A DNA stretch of 64,000 bases from Mixta gaviniae (GCF_002953195.1 NZ_CP026377.1:1674001-1738000); one strand, 5' to 3'; counted from the first letter of the stretch, positions 21,076 to 30,641 are shown. The notes: generated from the sequence alone by a model not told the origin. A program made the numbers and translations.

Positions 21076-21653
21076 TGAAATGGATGCCGCTGGCGATGGC
21101 TCTGGCGCTGAGCGCCTGTAGCAGCAGCACCAAAACCACCCTGTATCAGTTGCCGGCGGGAACGTCGGCGGCCACGCCGGTGACGCAGAGCGCGCTGCTG
21201 GCGGAAGCGCAGCTGCCGCTGTGGGTCGAACGGGTGGCGGTGCCAGATTATCTCGCCGGTAACGGCGTGGTTTATCAAACCAGCGATGTGAAATATGTTA
21301 TTGCGGCGAATAACCTGTGGGCCAGCCCGCTCGATCAGCAGCTGCAGCAGACGCTGGTCACCAACCTTAGCAATGCGTTGCCTGGCCGGCTGGTTTCCGC
21401 CGCGCCGCTGGGCGAACAGCACGATACGCTGAACGTCAACGTCACCGGCTTTCATGGCCGCTACGACGGGCAGGTGGTGATCAGCGGCAGCTGGACGCTG
21501 GAGCATAACGGGCGCATTATGCGCCAGCCTTTTAACCTGACGCTGCCGCAGCAGGAAGATGGCTACGACGTGATGGTCAGAACGCTGGCGCAGGGATGGC
21601 AGCAGGAAGCGCAGCGGATGGCTATGGCTTTTTCTTCGCTTAAAAATAATTAA
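21072..21653 (+). CDS. pqiC: Outer-membrane lipoprotein PqiC
   Basis: Lipoprotein of the ABC-type transport auxiliary (YmbA) family that docks the PqiB needle at the outer membrane. It has 193 residues with signal peptide MMKWMPLAMALALSACSSS and lipobox LSAC; the mature protein starts at Cys16 (Cys15 if the second Met is used). The body contains LPLWVERVAVPDYLAGNGVVYQ and NVNVTGFHGRYDGQVVISGSW. Last gene of pqiABC, followed by a clear terminator. Either of two consecutive ATG codons may be the start. Confidence 0.93.
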   Translation: MMKWMPLAMALALSACSSSTKTTLYQLPAGTSAATPVTQSALLAEAQLPLWVERVAVPDYLAGNGVVYQTSDVKYVIAANNLWASPLDQQLQQTLVTNLSNALPGRLVSAAPLGEQHDTLNVNVTGFHGRYDGQVVISGSWTLEHNGRIMRQPFNLTLPQQEDGYDVMVRTLAQGWQQEAQRMAMAFSSLKNN

Positions 21654-21668
21654 TTATTCTTAACTATC

Positions 21669-21717
21669 AATTCCGGCCCGACGAGACGTTTCTGTATTGT
21701 CGGCCGGAATTTTTTTA
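21669..21717 (+). terminator. Rho-independent terminator of pqiABC
   Basis: Long stem AATTCCGGCC-GAC (one bulged C) pairing with GTCGGCCGGAATT, followed by TTTTTTATTT; 16 bases after the pqiC stop. Confidence 0.85.
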
Positions 21718-21919
21718 TTTGCGAATCAGCTCTTTGCCTGGACCCGCGCGCGACCCGACAAGAAAACCTCTAAAAATAGCCTATTCATATGACAATGGCG
21801 TGAAATTTGCGCATTGATCTTTCCTGCCGATGGAGGTAGAACTGCATTGTGGTTGCGCATTTTGTGACCACTGTTTTCTTTCCACCAGTTCCACCATACC
21901 TGAATGAGGGAAATGAGGC

Positions 21920-22102
21920 ATGAAGAGACAGAAACGAGACCGCCTGGAACGGGCACACTCACGTGGTTATCAGGCAGGCATTACCGGGCGCTCAAAAGAA
22001 ATGTGCCCTTATCAAATGATTGAGGCTCGGTCTCACTGGTTGGGAGGTTGGCGAAAAGCCATGGAGGACAGGTCGGTCAGCGTCGCTGCGGCGATGGCGT
22101 AA
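21920..22102 (+). CDS. rmf: Ribosome modulation factor
   Basis: Small basic protein that dimerises 70S ribosomes into inactive 100S particles in stationary phase. It has 60 residues (E. coli 55), beginning MKRQKRDRLERAHSRGYQAG and containing the conserved core GRSKEMCPYQMIEARSHWLGGWRKAMEDR. The last residues (SVSVAAAMA) are slightly longer than in E. coli. A good site GAGGGAAATGAGGC precedes the start. It has its own terminator. The 200-bp AT-rich upstream region should hold the growth-phase promoter; in E. coli it responds to ppGpp and cAMP-CRP. Confidence 0.95.
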   Translation: MKRQKRDRLERAHSRGYQAGITGRSKEMCPYQMIEARSHWLGGWRKAMEDRSVSVAAAMA

Positions 22103-22124
22103 ACGCCTGGTCAGAAAAAGGATT

Positions 22125-22151
22125 AACCTCCGCGGCAGCGGAGGTTTTTTA
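22125..22151 (+). terminator. Rho-independent terminator of rmf
   Basis: Nine-base stem AACCTCCGC / GCGGAGGTT with a 4-base loop and six T; 23 bases after the rmf stop, before the end of fabA on the other strand. Confidence 0.88.
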
Positions 22152-22161
22152 TGGTGCGGTA

Positions 22162-22680
22162 TCAGAATGCGGTGGTGTCTTTAAACAGGCCCACTTTCAG
22201 ATCGCTGGCGGTATAGATGACATTGCCGTCAACCAACACTTCGCCATCCGCCACACCCATTACCAGCTTGCGGTTAATCACACGCTTGAAGTGGATGCGG
22301 TAGGTCACTTTCTTCGCGGTCGGCAGCACCTGACCGGTAAATTTCACTTCGCCCACGCCCAGCGCGCGGCCTTTGCCTTCTGCGCCCAGCCAGCCCAGGT
22401 AGAAGCCTACCAGCTGCCACATCGCATCCAGACCCAGACAGCCCGGCATCACCGGATCGCCAATAAAGTGGCAGGCGAAGAACCAGAGGTCAGGATTGAT
22501 ATCCAGCTCGGCTTCGACATAACCTTTATTAAAGTTACCGCCTTCTTCGCTCATTTTGACCACGCGGTCCATCATCAGCATATTGCCAGACGGCAGCGGC
22601 GGGCCTTCAGCGCCAAACAGTTCACCGCGACCAGAGGCAATGAGATCTTCTTTTGTATAGGATTCGCGTTTTTCTACCAT
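22162..22680 (-). CDS. fabA: 3-hydroxyacyl-[acyl-carrier-protein] dehydratase/isomerase FabA
   Basis: Dehydrates 3-hydroxydecanoyl-ACP and isomerises the product to cis-3-decenoyl-ACP, the branch point of unsaturated fatty acid synthesis. At 172 residues it is the same length as in E. coli, with a hot-dog fold. The catalytic His in [16 protein letters not shown] is near residue 71 and the catalytic Asp is at the end of that segment (about 85). It starts [20 protein letters not shown]. Neighbour of rmf and lonH, as in E. coli, where FadR activates it; no FadR site was called in the 67-base gap to lonH. Confidence 0.97.
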   Translation of the reverse strand: MVEKRESYTKEDLIASGRGELFGAEGPPLPSGNMLMMDRVVKMSEEGGNFNKGYVEAELDINPDLWFFACHFIGDPVMPGCLGLDAMWQLVGFYLGWLGAEGKGRALGVGEVKFTGQVLPTAKKVTYRIHFKRVINRKLVMGVADGEVLVDGNVIYTASDLKVGLFKDTTAF

Positions 22681-22747
22681 GTTTCAATAAGCCTTTTTCT
22701 AGTGAATCACGAAGGTTAGCTAACAGGTGTAAGCTGAACAACTCCGA

Positions 22748-24496
22748 TCAGCTGTGGTTAAACCAGTTTAGCCAACGCAGAGGCCAGGGGCGCTGACGCG
22801 CTTCCTGCTGATTAAATTCTGTGATGCGGTCCTGAATAGTTTGCAGCAGGCAGGGCGCATTCTCCTTTCGCCACGCCGCGCCGGTCAGCAGCGGCAGCGC
22901 CTCATCGACTTCGTTGACGGCCCAGATGTGGAACTGACCGTCGCGCACCGCGTCGATAATCTCCTGCTGCAGGCAGAGATGCCGCACGTTGGCTGCGGGA
23001 ATGATGACGCCCTGCTGGCCGGTCAGGCCACGCTGCTGGCAAACCTCGAAGAACCCTTCGATTTTTTCATTCAGCCCGCCGACCGGCTGGACGCGGCCGA
23101 ACTGATCGACCGACCCGGTTACCGCAATCTGCTGGTTAATGGGCTGTTCTGCCAGCGCGCTGATCAGGGCGCAGAGTTCCGCAAGCGAGGCGCTATCGCC
23201 GTCAACTTCTGAATAAGATTGCTCAAACACCAGCGAGGCGGAGAAGGGCAGCTGCTGATCGAGTTCCAGCTCGGCGATCAGAAACGCCTGCATGATCATC
23301 ATGCCTTTGGCGTGAATATTGCCGCCTAATTCAGCCTTGCGCTCGACATCGTTAAATTCGCCGTCGCCGACATGCACCACGCAGCTGATGCGCGAAGGTT
23401 CGCCAAAGGCGCGCGGGTGGCCGGGAAACTCAATGACCGACAGCCCGTTGATCTGCCCGGTGACGGCGCCTTCGGTTTCAATCAGGATCTGATCGAGCAG
23501 GATTTCGTCGCGCATCTGCTCCGGCAGATAGCTTTCGCGCCAGTTGCGTGCGTCGAGCGCCGCCTGCAGCGCTTCCGCATCGAGCTTGTCGCCATACTGC
23601 GCCGCTTCGCGCAGCTGGCGGCCAAGCCAGGCAGGGCAGAGCGGCAGCGTCTCCTGATCTCCACTGTAGCGCACCGATTCGCGCAGCAGCAGCGGCCAGA
23701 AATCGGGCTCAATGGCCGGCAGCGCAGCCTGATGCCCCAGCGCCGTAACCCAGCGGCACCACAGCGCCATATCTTCCTGATCTTCTACCCGCAGGCTTTC
23801 TTCATATTCGCTGTAAATCGCCAGCGAGGCCAGCTCCGGCTCCATTTCCTGAAAATCGGCCATCGCTTCGCGATCGCCGCAAAGCACCAGTTTCAGCGCC
23901 AGGGGTATGGAGGGGATGGCGACCGGCAGCGGGCGCGTTTCATCAGGCGACAGCCAGTCGAAACGACGCTGCGTCACAATCTGCTTCAGACGGAGCCACA
24001 TCAGCGGCTGCGCCAGCAAAGCACGCAGCGACAGCAGAAGAACGCCGCCGTTAGCGCGGTGGATCAGACCGGGCTGCAGGCTGATGCGCTGACCAAACAG
24101 TCGTACGCAGCCAAACAGCTGTTCTGGTTCAATCCAGTCGGCAAACTGCGCTTCGCCGCGGCTGGCGAACGGTTCATCCGCCGTTTGCGCAGGCTGCCAG
24201 CGGATCTGATCGTCATTAATCAGATAGTTACCGCCGTAAAGTGCTTTCTTCTTCCCGCCGTTATGCTGTAATGTCTGCGCCAGCAAGGCGAGGTTCTCAC
24301 TGTTTTCAGCGCAGCGGATTAGCATCAGCGGAAAAGGCGCGCTGCTGCGCTGCAGCAGACTGGCCGCATCAAACAGGCGAGGCTGAATCTCAGACAGAAT
24401 ATCGCTGTCGTCATCGCTATAATCGCGGGAGAAAAGGGGCTGGAAGCTCTCGGCATCAGGCTGTAGCGCCTGCCATGCAAGTCGGTTGCTGGTCAA
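22748..24496 (-). CDS. ycbZ: Lon-like protease LonH (YcbZ)
   Basis: Putative ATP-independent Lon-family (S16) protease. The 582 residues (E. coli 586) end in a Lon-type proteolytic domain with the serine in EVDGDSASLAEL (about 435) and lysine in GGLNEKIEGFF (about 478), which form the Ser-Lys dyad. The N-terminal part has a degraded AAA-like region without a clear Walker A motif. The start appears to be TTG at 24496 (MTSNRLAWQAL aligns with E. coli MTITKLAWRDL); no ribosome-binding site is obvious, so it may be poorly translated. Upstream of fabA on the same strand. Confidence 0.92.
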   Translation of the reverse strand: MTSNRLAWQALQPDAESFQPLFSRDYSDDDSDILSEIQPRLFDAASLLQRSSAPFPLMLIRCAENSENLALLAQTLQHNGGKKKALYGGNYLINDDQIRWQPAQTADEPFASRGEAQFADWIEPEQLFGCVRLFGQRISLQPGLIHRANGGVLLLSLRALLAQPLMWLRLKQIVTQRRFDWLSPDETRPLPVAIPSIPLALKLVLCGDREAMADFQEMEPELASLAIYSEYEESLRVEDQEDMALWCRWVTALGHQAALPAIEPDFWPLLLRESVRYSGDQETLPLCPAWLGRQLREAAQYGDKLDAEALQAALDARNWRESYLPEQMRDEILLDQILIETEGAVTGQINGLSVIEFPGHPRAFGEPSRISCVVHVGDGEFNDVERKAELGGNIHAKGMMIMQAFLIAELELDQQLPFSASLVFEQSYSEVDGDSASLAELCALISALAEQPINQQIAVTGSVDQFGRVQPVGGLNEKIEGFFEVCQQRGLTGQQGVIIPAANVRHLCLQQEIIDAVRDGQFHIWAVNEVDEALPLLTGAAWRKENAPCLLQTIQDRITEFNQQEARQRPWPLRWLNWFNHS

Positions 24497-24686
24497 AGTA
24501 ATCGCATTTGTCTTGTATTAATGAAAAGCGCGATTATACAGCTTTTCAGGCTGTTACGCACGGCAGAGATCTTACCGATTCTGGCGGCAGGCCTCGCCCT
24601 GCGAGGCTGGCGTTGCGCCTTTCTCTGCCGCAAGTAAGAAAAAAACTGTTATTCTTAGTTTGTTACCTGCTCATGATGAGATTCCG

Positions 24687-25148
24687 ATGAAATATCAGCA
24701 GCTGGAAAACCTTGAAAGCGGATGGAAATGGAAATACCTGGTGAAGAAACACCGGGAGGGTGAGCCGATCACCCGCTACGTTGAAATCAGCGCCGCCCAG
24801 GAGGCCGTGAAGGCGTTGCTGGCCATGGAAAACCATCCAATCGACGTGCTGAAGTGGATTGAGCAACATATCAATCCGGCGCTGGAAAATCGTATGAAGC
24901 AGACGATCCGCGCCCGGCGCAAACGTCATTTCAACGCTGAGCATCAGCATACGCGCAAGAAGTCTATCGATCTGGAGTACCTGGTGTGGCAAAGGCTGGC
25001 GGGACTGGCGCAGCGCCGCAGCAGCACGCTTTCTGAAACCATCGTGCAGCTTATTGAGGATGCTGAGCGTAAAGAAAAATACGCCAGCCAGATGTCTACA
25101 TTACGACAGGATCTGCAGGCAATTCTGGGAAAGGATGACGTCAGTTAA
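24687..25148 (+). CDS. matP: Macrodomain Ter protein MatP
   Basis: DNA-binding protein that organises the chromosome terminus by binding matS sites and tethering to the divisome through ZapB. It has 153 residues (E. coli 150) from ATG 24687 ([26 protein letters not shown]). The four-helix N-terminal part is followed by the ribbon-helix-helix domain ([39 protein letters not shown]) and a C-terminal coiled coil. The frame is open to 24660, but family alignment fixes the start. Its last codons lie in a 47-bp tandem duplication. Confidence 0.95.
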   Translation: MKYQQLENLESGWKWKYLVKKHREGEPITRYVEISAAQEAVKALLAMENHPIDVLKWIEQHINPALENRMKQTIRARRKRHFNAEHQHTRKKSIDLEYLVWQRLAGLAQRRSSTLSETIVQLIEDAERKEKYASQMSTLRQDLQAILGKDDVS

Positions 25149-25220
25149 GTCATCTATTGCCGTTCAGCTTACCGGGAAAGGATGATGTCAGTTAAGTCAT
25201 CGGCTGCCGTCCAGCTCACT
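25127..25220. repeat. 47-bp tandem duplication across the matP stop codon
   Basis: Copy 1 (25127-25173) and copy 2 (25174-25220) are nearly identical: both contain GGGAAAGGATGA(C/T)GTCAGTTAAGTCATC and a diverged CTGCCGTCCAGCTCAC-like tail. Copy 1 contains the last matP codons and its stop; copy 2 repeats this in the untranslated region, so it does not alter the protein. Confidence 0.85.
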
Positions 25221-25240
25221 GCTCCTGTTTTTCGCCCATA

Positions 25241-25268
25241 AAAAAACCCCGCCGGAGCGGGGTTTTTT
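25241..25268. terminator. Bidirectional terminator between matP and ompA
   Basis: Perfect 12-base stem AAAAAACCCCGC / GCGGGGTTTTTT with loop CGGA. It serves ompA (-) and can also serve matP (+). Confidence 0.9.
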
Positions 25269-25278
25269 AACGTATTAC

Positions 25279-26352
25279 TTAAGCCTGCGGCTGAGTAACA
25301 ACGTCTTTCAGACCTTTAACTTCGATTTCTACGCGACGGTCCGGACCCAGGCAGTCGATCAGGGCGTTACGGCCTTTCACGCTGTCACAGGTGTTGCCGG
25401 TAACCGGGTTAGATTCACCCATGCCACGTGCAGAGATCTTGTCAGACGGGATACCTTTAGAAACCAGGTAGTCAACCACGGACTGAGCGCGTTTTTCAGA
25501 CAGTTTCTGGTTGTACTGGTCTGAACCGATACGGTCAGTGTAGCCCAGAACAACAACAGAACCGTCTTTCGGATCCATGGAGCTCAGCTGAGAGTACAGC
25601 TGATCCAGCGCCTGCTGGCCTTCGCCTTTCAGGGTCGCTTTGTTGAAGTTGAACAGCACGTCTGATTTCAGAGTGAAGTGCTTGGTTTCAACAACCGGAG
25701 CCGGGGCCGGAGCCGGAGCAACAACCGGTGCAGCTGCGTCATCCTGACCGAAACGGTAGGAGAGACCCAGGCTCAGCATGGCGTTGTCAGGACGCGCGCC
25801 AACGGTGCTTGCGTCGCCGATGTTGTTAACCCACTGGTAGTCCAGGCGAGTCGCCCAGTTTTTGTTCAGTGCGTATTCAACACCTACAGCAGCCAGCGGA
25901 GAAACGCCGGTGTCGTGGTCGCTGATGCGGTTGCCGGTAGCGACGTTCTGCTGAGTAGAGTCAGCACGCCATACCATGCCACCCAGACGGGTGTACACAT
26001 CCAGGTCATCCATGATCGGGTAGCTCAGTTTAGCTGCCAGCTGGATGCCCTGTGCTTTGAAAGCGCCGTTTACTACGTCGCCTTTGTTAGGCATACGGCC
26101 GAGCCAGTCGTAACCCAGCTCGAAGCCCAGATAAGGATTAGCCTGATAACCAACGAACGCACCAGCGCCCAGCTGGCTTTCGTGAGTCGGGCCATCATTA
26201 TTTACGTAGTTGTTACCGTAGTAACCAGTATCGTGATACTGAGACCAGCCCAGTTTAGCACCGGTGTACCAGGTGTCATCTTTCGGAGCGGCCTGCGCTA
26301 CGGTAGCGAAGCCAGCCAGTGCCACTGCAATTGCGATAGCTGTCTTTTTCAT
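25279..26352 (-). CDS. ompA: Outer membrane protein A
   Basis: Abundant outer-membrane protein linking the outer membrane to peptidoglycan. It has 357 residues from ATG 26352. The signal peptide [21 protein letters not shown] ends at AQA-APKDD. An eight-stranded beta-barrel (about 22-195) precedes a proline-rich hinge ([12 protein letters not shown]) and a C-terminal OmpA-like peptidoglycan-binding domain with [31 protein letters not shown], whose Asp and Arg bind diaminopimelate. The site ACGAGGCGCAAAAA before this ATG is identical in type to E. coli ompA, so the upstream frame to 26376 is leader. Confidence 0.98.
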   Translation of the reverse strand: MKKTAIAIAVALAGFATVAQAAPKDDTWYTGAKLGWSQYHDTGYYGNNYVNNDGPTHESQLGAGAFVGYQANPYLGFELGYDWLGRMPNKGDVVNGAFKAQGIQLAAKLSYPIMDDLDVYTRLGGMVWRADSTQQNVATGNRISDHDTGVSPLAAVGVEYALNKNWATRLDYQWVNNIGDASTVGARPDNAMLSLGLSYRFGQDDAAAPVVAPAPAPAPVVETKHFTLKSDVLFNFNKATLKGEGQQALDQLYSQLSSMDPKDGSVVVLGYTDRIGSDQYNQKLSEKRAQSVVDYLVSKGIPSDKISARGMGESNPVTGNTCDSVKGRNALIDCLGPDRRVEIEVKGLKDVVTQPQA

Positions 26353-26703
26353 TTTTTGCGCCTCGTTATCATCCAAATAGGCAAGGAGCTTAAAGCTAAG
26401 CTCTTGGTTGTAATCCTTCGCCGGGTCCTTTTGCTCGATTATTACTCTACCGGAAAACGGAGGTTATTGAGCACCCTGGCGAGATAAAGTCTACAACGTG
26501 GCGAGAAACTTACAAGTAAGATGTGAGGCCGGTCTGCAAAAAAAGGATGTTTCATACACAAATTTTAACATTCAGCGCACTTTTTAGCGCTGAAAAAAGC
26601 CTTATCTGACGCGGCAAAAGCGAGGCTCAGCCGCGTGAGAGTAGAATCAGCGGGTTATCAGAGGAAACAGACTATTTTTAGCTGAGATTTATCTTATATT
26701 TAC
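26353..26703 (-). promoter_or_regulatory. ompA promoter and long leader; sulA 3' region
   Basis: Bases 26353 to about 26500 (read on the minus strand) resemble the long ompA 5' leader of E. coli, including CGGTAGAGTAATAATCGAGC and GGATGATAACGAGGCGC. In E. coli this leader controls mRNA stability and sRNA binding. Further upstream an inverted repeat TTCAGCGC / GCGCTGAA (26571-26578 with 26587-26594) lies between sulA and ompA. No gene is seen here. Confidence 0.6.
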
Positions 26704-27213
26704 TTAATGATACAAAGTTGAGTGAATTTTCAGCCGGTTTTTTTGTCCGTCAAATGACGACGCACCGGATTGGGGCCGCATAATCAGTCCAAGCGCCTGT
26801 CCAACCGAGGCCGCTTCTTCGAGCTGGCGACGCTCATTTTCGTTAATATCCTTCGCAAACCACCCCAGCACCACGCTGTAATTTCCCGTCTGCAACGCTT
26901 TTACCATCGCCTCTACCGTACTGAAGCGCTGATGATAGGGCATGTGCATCATCTTATTCAGCGGCAAACCCGAAGCTTTCAGCCACTGACGGCTGATCTT
27001 TTGCGGCGGCGTCAGCCAAAGCTGCCAGCGCGCCTGCGTGCCGAGCTGTTGCAGCAGTGGCAGCAGCAGCATTTGCGTCAGGCCGGGTTGCGCTTCGCTG
27101 TAGCTTAATTCGCTAATCCAGCCGGTCGTCAGCGTTGAAGAGGAGAGGGCAACGCGAGAGTGGCCGACCAGAACAGAAGAGGCAAAAGAGGACTTCAGTA
27201 AATGAGTACGCAT
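26704..27213 (-). CDS. sulA: SOS cell division inhibitor SulA
   Basis: Binds FtsZ and blocks septation during the SOS response; normally degraded by Lon. It has 169 residues, the E. coli length. The conserved core is LTQMLLLPLLQQLGTQARWQLWLTPPQKISRQWLKASGLPL, then VEAMVKALQTGNYSVVLGW, and the C-terminal Lon-recognition tail is LKIHSTLYH. A strong LexA box lies 20 bases upstream of the start. The first 35 residues differ from E. coli, as usual in the family. Between ompA and tfoX, as in E. coli. Confidence 0.95.
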   Translation of the reverse strand: MRTHLLKSSFASSVLVGHSRVALSSSTLTTGWISELSYSEAQPGLTQMLLLPLLQQLGTQARWQLWLTPPQKISRQWLKASGLPLNKMMHMPYHQRFSTVEAMVKALQTGNYSVVLGWFAKDINENERRQLEEAASVGQALGLIMRPQSGASSFDGQKNRLKIHSTLYH

Positions 27214-27232
27214 GATTATCAGCTCATGTGGT

Positions 27233-27252
27233 TACTGTATGGATATACAGTA
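27233..27252 (-). promoter_or_regulatory. LexA (SOS) box of sulA
   Basis: TACTGTATGGATATACAGTA contains the CTG-N10-CAG core and differs little from the consensus TACTGTATATATATACAGTA. It lies 20 bases before the sulA start codon, where it would overlap the promoter. Confidence 0.95.
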
Positions 27253-27423
27253 ATGCGATGACGGGTTAAGATCAACCTCATTTTTTGAAAACGTCTCGCA
27301 CTTTTAATATGTAAATGCGTGCAAGCTGATTTAGTAATTGAACCGTTAATCAGAATTGCCTATGTTTTTAGCTGATGAAAAACAGGGGGTTAGTCACAGT
27401 TTCTTAAGGAAAAGGAGCAGCAT

Positions 27424-28041
27424 ATGAATTCGCATCAACGGATTGCCCAGTCAAAAGCGCAGCTGGCTTCATTAGGGAAGATCACCGTTCGTTCGCAGTT
27501 TGGTGGCTACAGTCTGGCGGTGGAGAAAATTGTTTTCGCGCTGATTGCCGACGGCGAACTCTATCTGCGCGCCAGCGAAAACCTCAGCCGTTATCTCGAT
27601 AAACAGTCGCTGGCGCCGCTGGTCATCAATAAAAGAGGGCTGCCGGTGACGCTGCGCTACTATCGCATTGATGAGGCGCTGTGGCGCGATCGGCCGCTGC
27701 TGATTGCGCTGTCGAAATCCGCGCTGGCGCTGGCGCGGCGGCAGAAAAGCGAGCAGCAGGCTAAAGCGCGCGTTAAAGATTTGCCGAATATGGGGGTGCG
27801 CATGGAGATGCTGCTGCGTGAAATCGGCATCGATAGCGTCCACGCCCTGCGCGAGGCGGGCGCTAAAGATTGCTGGCTGCGCCTGCGCGCCCTCAATCAG
27901 CATCTGGGGCTAAATTGCCTGCTCGCTCTGCAGGGCGCCATATCCGGAAAACATCAGGCGGCGCTGCCTGCAGAGGTAACAGAAGAGCTGCGTTACTGGT
28001 TTTATTCCACGCTAAACGCCGATAAGGCGCGCCGCGGTTAA
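27424..28041 (+). CDS. sxy: TfoX/Sxy family DNA transformation regulator
   Basis: Coactivator that works with CRP at CRP-S sites to switch on natural-competence and DNA-uptake genes. It has 205 residues (E. coli 209). N-terminal TfoX domain (about 15-110): SLGKITVRSQFGGYSLAVEKIVFALIADGELYLRAS. C-terminal helix-hairpin-like domain: LPNMGVRMEMLLREIGIDSVHALREAGAKDCWLRLRA. AAGGAG precedes the ATG. Divergent from sulA; its stop overlaps the yccS stop by 4 bases. Confidence 0.94.
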   Translation: MNSHQRIAQSKAQLASLGKITVRSQFGGYSLAVEKIVFALIADGELYLRASENLSRYLDKQSLAPLVINKRGLPVTLRYYRIDEALWRDRPLLIALSKSALALARRQKSEQQAKARVKDLPNMGVRMEMLLREIGIDSVHALREAGAKDCWLRLRALNQHLGLNCLLALQGAISGKHQAALPAEVTEELRYWFYSTLNADKARRG

Positions 28042-30182
28042 CCTTCCGGGGCTGCCAGCTGTTTTTTTAGCTGGGCGATTTCCGGAAGCAGGGCGATCAG
28101 CAGGCCTATCTGTTGCAATACCAGCTGTCCTTTTGAGTCCGCCTCGCTCTCCAGCAGGCCGATACGCGCCGAAAGGTCGCTTAAAATCTGCTGCGCCTGC
28201 TGCTCGCTGACGATATTGACCTGCAGCACGTCATCCACGTAGCAGACCGCATCATCCAGCAGCTGCAAGAGTGCTGGCTGCGTGATTTTTTCGCGGTGTG
28301 CGCCAAGCGCGGAGATATAGCTTAGGAACGAGTGATTCAGGCAGAGCAGGCGAAAAGCCGCCTCGCGCTGCAGCGGGTCGGGGCGCAGTTCGGTAGAGAG
28401 ATTAGAGACCACCGAAGCCAGCTCGGCATCGCCGTTGTGCGCGTCGCGGCGGGCGATGCGGTAGGCAAGGCGGTTATCTTTGCCCTGATGATACTGTTCG
28501 AGGATCGCATCCAGATAGCGACAGTTGGCGGTTAAGGTCTTTTCCGCCACCGCTGGCAGCCGACGGAAGCGCCAGTCCGGCCAGATAAAGCTGACCGCCA
28601 GCCACGCGAGGCCGCAGCCCAGCAGCGTATCGACAATGCGCGGCACCGCGACGTCGAAACCTTCTCCCAGCAGGTTAAAACAGAGCAGTACCAGCAGCGT
28701 GATAAACATAGTCGCATGCGCGTACTGCACCTGACGAAAGGCGAAAAACAGCACGCCCGTTAGTACAATCAGCAGCAGCTGGCCATCAACCGAGGGCACC
28801 AGCCACAACACCGGCAGGCCGATGGCGATACCCGCCAGGGTACCGATGATGCGCAGCGCCAGCCGACGGCGGGTGGCGTTATAACCGGGCTGGCAAACGA
28901 ACAGGCCGGTCAGCAGGATCCAGTAGCCGCGTTGCAGGCCGGTAAGCTGGATAAACGCGTAGCCGACGCACAGCAGCAGCGACATGCGCACCGCGTGACG
29001 GAACAGCGGCGATTCCGGCGTCAGATGGCGGCTGATGCGCAGGCGGATATCGCTCCAGCCGGTGAGCCCTTCACTGGAGAGATGCGTATCGCTACCGCCG
29101 TGGTGCGCCTGCTCCAGCGCCTGTTCCGATTCGATGGTCGCCAGCTGGGCATCGATCGCTTTCAGGTTGCTGAGCAAATAGCGCAGCGCTTTTTGCCGCG
29201 CCTTGTCCTGTGCGGTGTCCGGCAGCCGCTCCAGCGCCGCCTGCAGATGGCTGAACGCCAGTTCAAAGCGGGTATCGTGCTGATAGCTCTGCCGCAGCAA
29301 AATCGCATCGGACAGCTGGCGACAGGCCAGCGCCTGCATGGTCAGCAGCCGCTGGAAGCGAAACAGAATCTCGCTGTAGCGCCACTCCTGACGCAGCGCG
29401 TGATACTGCACATGCGAAGAGCTGGCGCGCTCATGGATATCCTGCGCGACAAAATAGTAGTGCAGCGTGCGGCGTGTGCCGCGCTGCCCCCGATCGCCGC
29501 GCAGACGGCTCTGGATCGAGGTTTTAGTCTCGTTAAGCACCGCCACCAGCTTGCTGTTGGCCATCGCCACTTCCACCAGGCCGCGATCGTCATTTTCCGC
29601 CACATCCGGATCGAACAGATTGGCCTTGGCTTCGAGGTAATGTGCCAGCTGGCTGTAGCTGCGCGCCAGGTTCTCCTGCAGGGGGCGGATAGGAAACAGC
29701 AAATGTCCCGTCAGCGTCAGCAAGTTATACCAGACGGCGCCCAACAGCAGCAGCGCCGGCTGCAGATACCACTGCGGAAACAGGCTGACGCCCAGCATGG
29801 TATAGATGGCGATAAGCAGCGCGCCGAAGGCGATAGTGGCGTAGCGTTGTCCCAGCGCGCCCAGCAGAATAAAGCCCCAGGCGGAGATCGCCAGCCCAAT
29901 GATAAACAGCCAGGGATGAGGGAAAAGCAGCTCTACCGAGACCGAAGCGATACAGAAGCAGAGCAGGGTAATCAGCAGATTGCGCAGACGACCGGCAAAG
30001 CGGTCGTCAAGGTCAGCCAGCGCGGCGGCGACCACGCCGAGCGTCAGCGGCAGCGTCCAGACAATTTGCTGGATCCACCAGGGAAAGGCAGCGGCACCCG
30101 CCAGCGCAAGAAAAATCCGGGTTAAATATAACCCGGTACTGTTGGCGGTATAGCGACGCAAACCTGCGGTCAGCGCTATCAT
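28038..30182 (-). CDS. yccS: FUSC-family inner membrane protein YccS
   Basis: Inner-membrane protein of the YccS/YhfK (FUSC) family. It has 714 residues in two halves: an N-terminal membrane segment (helices at about 10-180, e.g. LFIIGLAISAWGFILLGALGQRYATIAFGALLIAIYTMLG) and a second set near 395-530 (e.g. GYWILLTGLFVCQPGYNATRRRLALRIIGTLAGIAIG), each followed by a helical cytoplasmic domain. The family resembles aromatic-acid exporters such as AaeB, but the substrate is unknown. Lies 12 bases downstream of yccF, so probably co-transcribed. Confidence 0.93.
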   Translation of the reverse strand: MIALTAGLRRYTANSTGLYLTRIFLALAGAAAFPWWIQQIVWTLPLTLGVVAAALADLDDRFAGRLRNLLITLLCFCIASVSVELLFPHPWLFIIGLAISAWGFILLGALGQRYATIAFGALLIAIYTMLGVSLFPQWYLQPALLLLGAVWYNLLTLTGHLLFPIRPLQENLARSYSQLAHYLEAKANLFDPDVAENDDRGLVEVAMANSKLVAVLNETKTSIQSRLRGDRGQRGTRRTLHYYFVAQDIHERASSSHVQYHALRQEWRYSEILFRFQRLLTMQALACRQLSDAILLRQSYQHDTRFELAFSHLQAALERLPDTAQDKARQKALRYLLSNLKAIDAQLATIESEQALEQAHHGGSDTHLSSEGLTGWSDIRLRISRHLTPESPLFRHAVRMSLLLCVGYAFIQLTGLQRGYWILLTGLFVCQPGYNATRRRLALRIIGTLAGIAIGLPVLWLVPSVDGQLLLIVLTGVLFFAFRQVQYAHATMFITLLVLLCFNLLGEGFDVAVPRIVDTLLGCGLAWLAVSFIWPDWRFRRLPAVAEKTLTANCRYLDAILEQYHQGKDNRLAYRIARRDAHNGDAELASVVSNLSTELRPDPLQREAAFRLLCLNHSFLSYISALGAHREKITQPALLQLLDDAVCYVDDVLQVNIVSEQQAQQILSDLSARIGLLESEADSKGQLVLQQIGLLIALLPEIAQLKKQLAAPEG

Positions 30183-30194
30183 AGCGTTGTCACC

Positions 30195-30641
30195 TTACTG
30201 ATAACGGCGGCGCGCATTAGCTTCACGCGCGGCGCGCGCTTCTTCGGTGGAGACCACGCGGCGTCCCACCGGCCAGAGCGCGATCGCCGCCAGCTTGAAA
30301 TTAGCGATGCCGACCGGGATGCCGATAATAGAGATGCACTGCGCGATCCCGATCATGATATGGGAAATGCAGATCCACCAGCCGAAGAAGATAAACCACA
30401 AAATGTTAAGCAGCGTGCCGCCGGTGTTCAGCAGCGCGTTGCGTTGATCGGGGCGTAGCTCATCAACATGTACCGCTTCATTGCCATAGGGCACCAGAGA
30501 GAGTTTAGTAATTTCCCAGCAGGAGCGCGTTAGCGGCAGGGTAAAGATCAACACGATGCTGACCAGGGTGGCGAACAGCCAGCTCAGGGTGGTAAAGAAA
30601 CCGCCCAGCACAAAATTAAGGATATTCAAAACGGTACGCAT
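30195..30641 (-). CDS. yccF: Inner membrane protein YccF
   Basis: Small inner-membrane protein of unknown function with 148 residues, the same length as in E. coli. It consists of two related YccF (DUF307) units, each with hydrophobic helices (LNFVLGGFFTTLSWLFATLVSIVLIFTLP; GTLLNILWFIFFGWWICISHIMIGIAQCISIIGIPVG). Starts MRTVLNILN. Divergent from helD and upstream of yccS in a two-gene unit. Confidence 0.93.
   Translation of the reverse strand: MRTVLNILNFVLGGFFTTLSWLFATLVSIVLIFTLPLTRSCWEITKLSLVPYGNEAVHVDELRPDQRNALLNTGGTLLNILWFIFFGWWICISHIMIGIAQCISIIGIPVGIANFKLAAIALWPVGRRVVSTEEARAAREANARRRYQ

Noticed and set aside
28932..30125. 397-residue open frame antisense to yccS
   Set aside because: Gln/Arg-rich shadow of a membrane protein gene.
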